From a virus: 64,000 nt of DNA. Positions 63,993 through 64,000 of this stretch are shown in pieces (position 1 is the stretch's first letter; the number at the start of each line of letters is the position of its first letter). The position numbers and the translations under genes are program-made. The notes below the pieces were generated by a model, which made no database searches, had not been told where the DNA came from, and was given only the letters and a program-made list of their open reading frames with translations. The DNA lies in the IMG/VR virus record IMGVR_UViG_3300012930_000003, positions 1 through 64,000 of that record. One strand, given 5' to 3'.

Positions 63993-64000
63993 CTATTTGG
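63989..64000 (+). CDS. 5' end of the next gene (partial)
   Basis: ATG 63989 overlaps the preceding stop (ATGA) and encodes MTIW before the window ends. Too short to identify. Joined to base 1 the frame stays open to 51, but this does not prove that the ends meet. Confidence 0.4.

Overview
The window reads as most of the genome of a short-tailed (podovirus-like) bacteriophage. Almost every base is coding, genes are joined by ATGA, GTGA, TAATG and TGATG stop/start overlaps, and the head module pairs a P22-type portal with an N4-gp56-family coat protein. The host is probably an alphaproteobacterium, perhaps of the Rhizobiales. Reasons: the GC-rich codon use, a small protein with the C-terminal cysteine module of the alphaproteobacterial regulator GcrA (15307-15528), and small conserved proteins of types common in phages of that group. 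No integrase, tRNA or rRNA was seen, so the lifestyle is open.

Layout. 1-1670 (+): end of an upstream gene, a Phd-like small protein and four small proteins, three of them membrane-anchored (holin/spanin-like). 1692-14479 (-): a leftward operon of more than 30 genes. It starts with many small accessory genes, several with zinc-binding cysteines, and contains a recombination module: a DUF968-like HNH protein, an HNH homing endonuclease, a protein with an SSB-like acidic tip, a RecT/Bet annealing protein, a DUF1367-like protein, a HerA/DUF87 ATPase with two winged helices, and a DEDDh exonuclease. 14480-14625: divergent regulatory region with a palindrome and a TTGACA promoter. 14626-28733 (+): regulators (Cro-like, GcrA-like, XRE, DnaA-domain-IV-like), RuvC-like resolvase, an adenine and a cytosine DNA methyltransferase, a replication initiator and a T7-type primase-helicase that is split by an apparent frameshift at a run of four G.

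28720-44899 (+): small and large terminase with an endonuclease VII-like gene between them. After the large terminase come small genes and a surface-interaction cassette: a Tat-signal protein, an SGNH esterase and a glycine-rich adhesin-like protein. Portal, HAD phosphatase and scaffold follow. 44900-45164 holds a terminator, a good sigma70 promoter and leader hairpins in front of the coat gene. 45165-63181 (+): coat, small head proteins, adaptor, P22 gp10-like hub, S74-chaperone tail protein, two large ejection-type proteins, tail lysozyme, tail-collar protein and a large beta-helix spike. 63194-64000: an endolysin start of 42 codons cut off by an HNH-type gene, then the first codons of the next gene.

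Two features stand out. (i) At least five tail- or spike-like proteins begin with Sec signal peptides, and a sixth small protein has a Tat signal, which is unusual for proteins assembled in the cytoplasm. (ii) Free-standing HNH/homing-type genes have spread widely: six or more copies sit next to the recombination genes, primase, terminase, ejection and endolysin genes, and at least two have altered a neighbour. Functional names rest on motif reading only; no searches were run.
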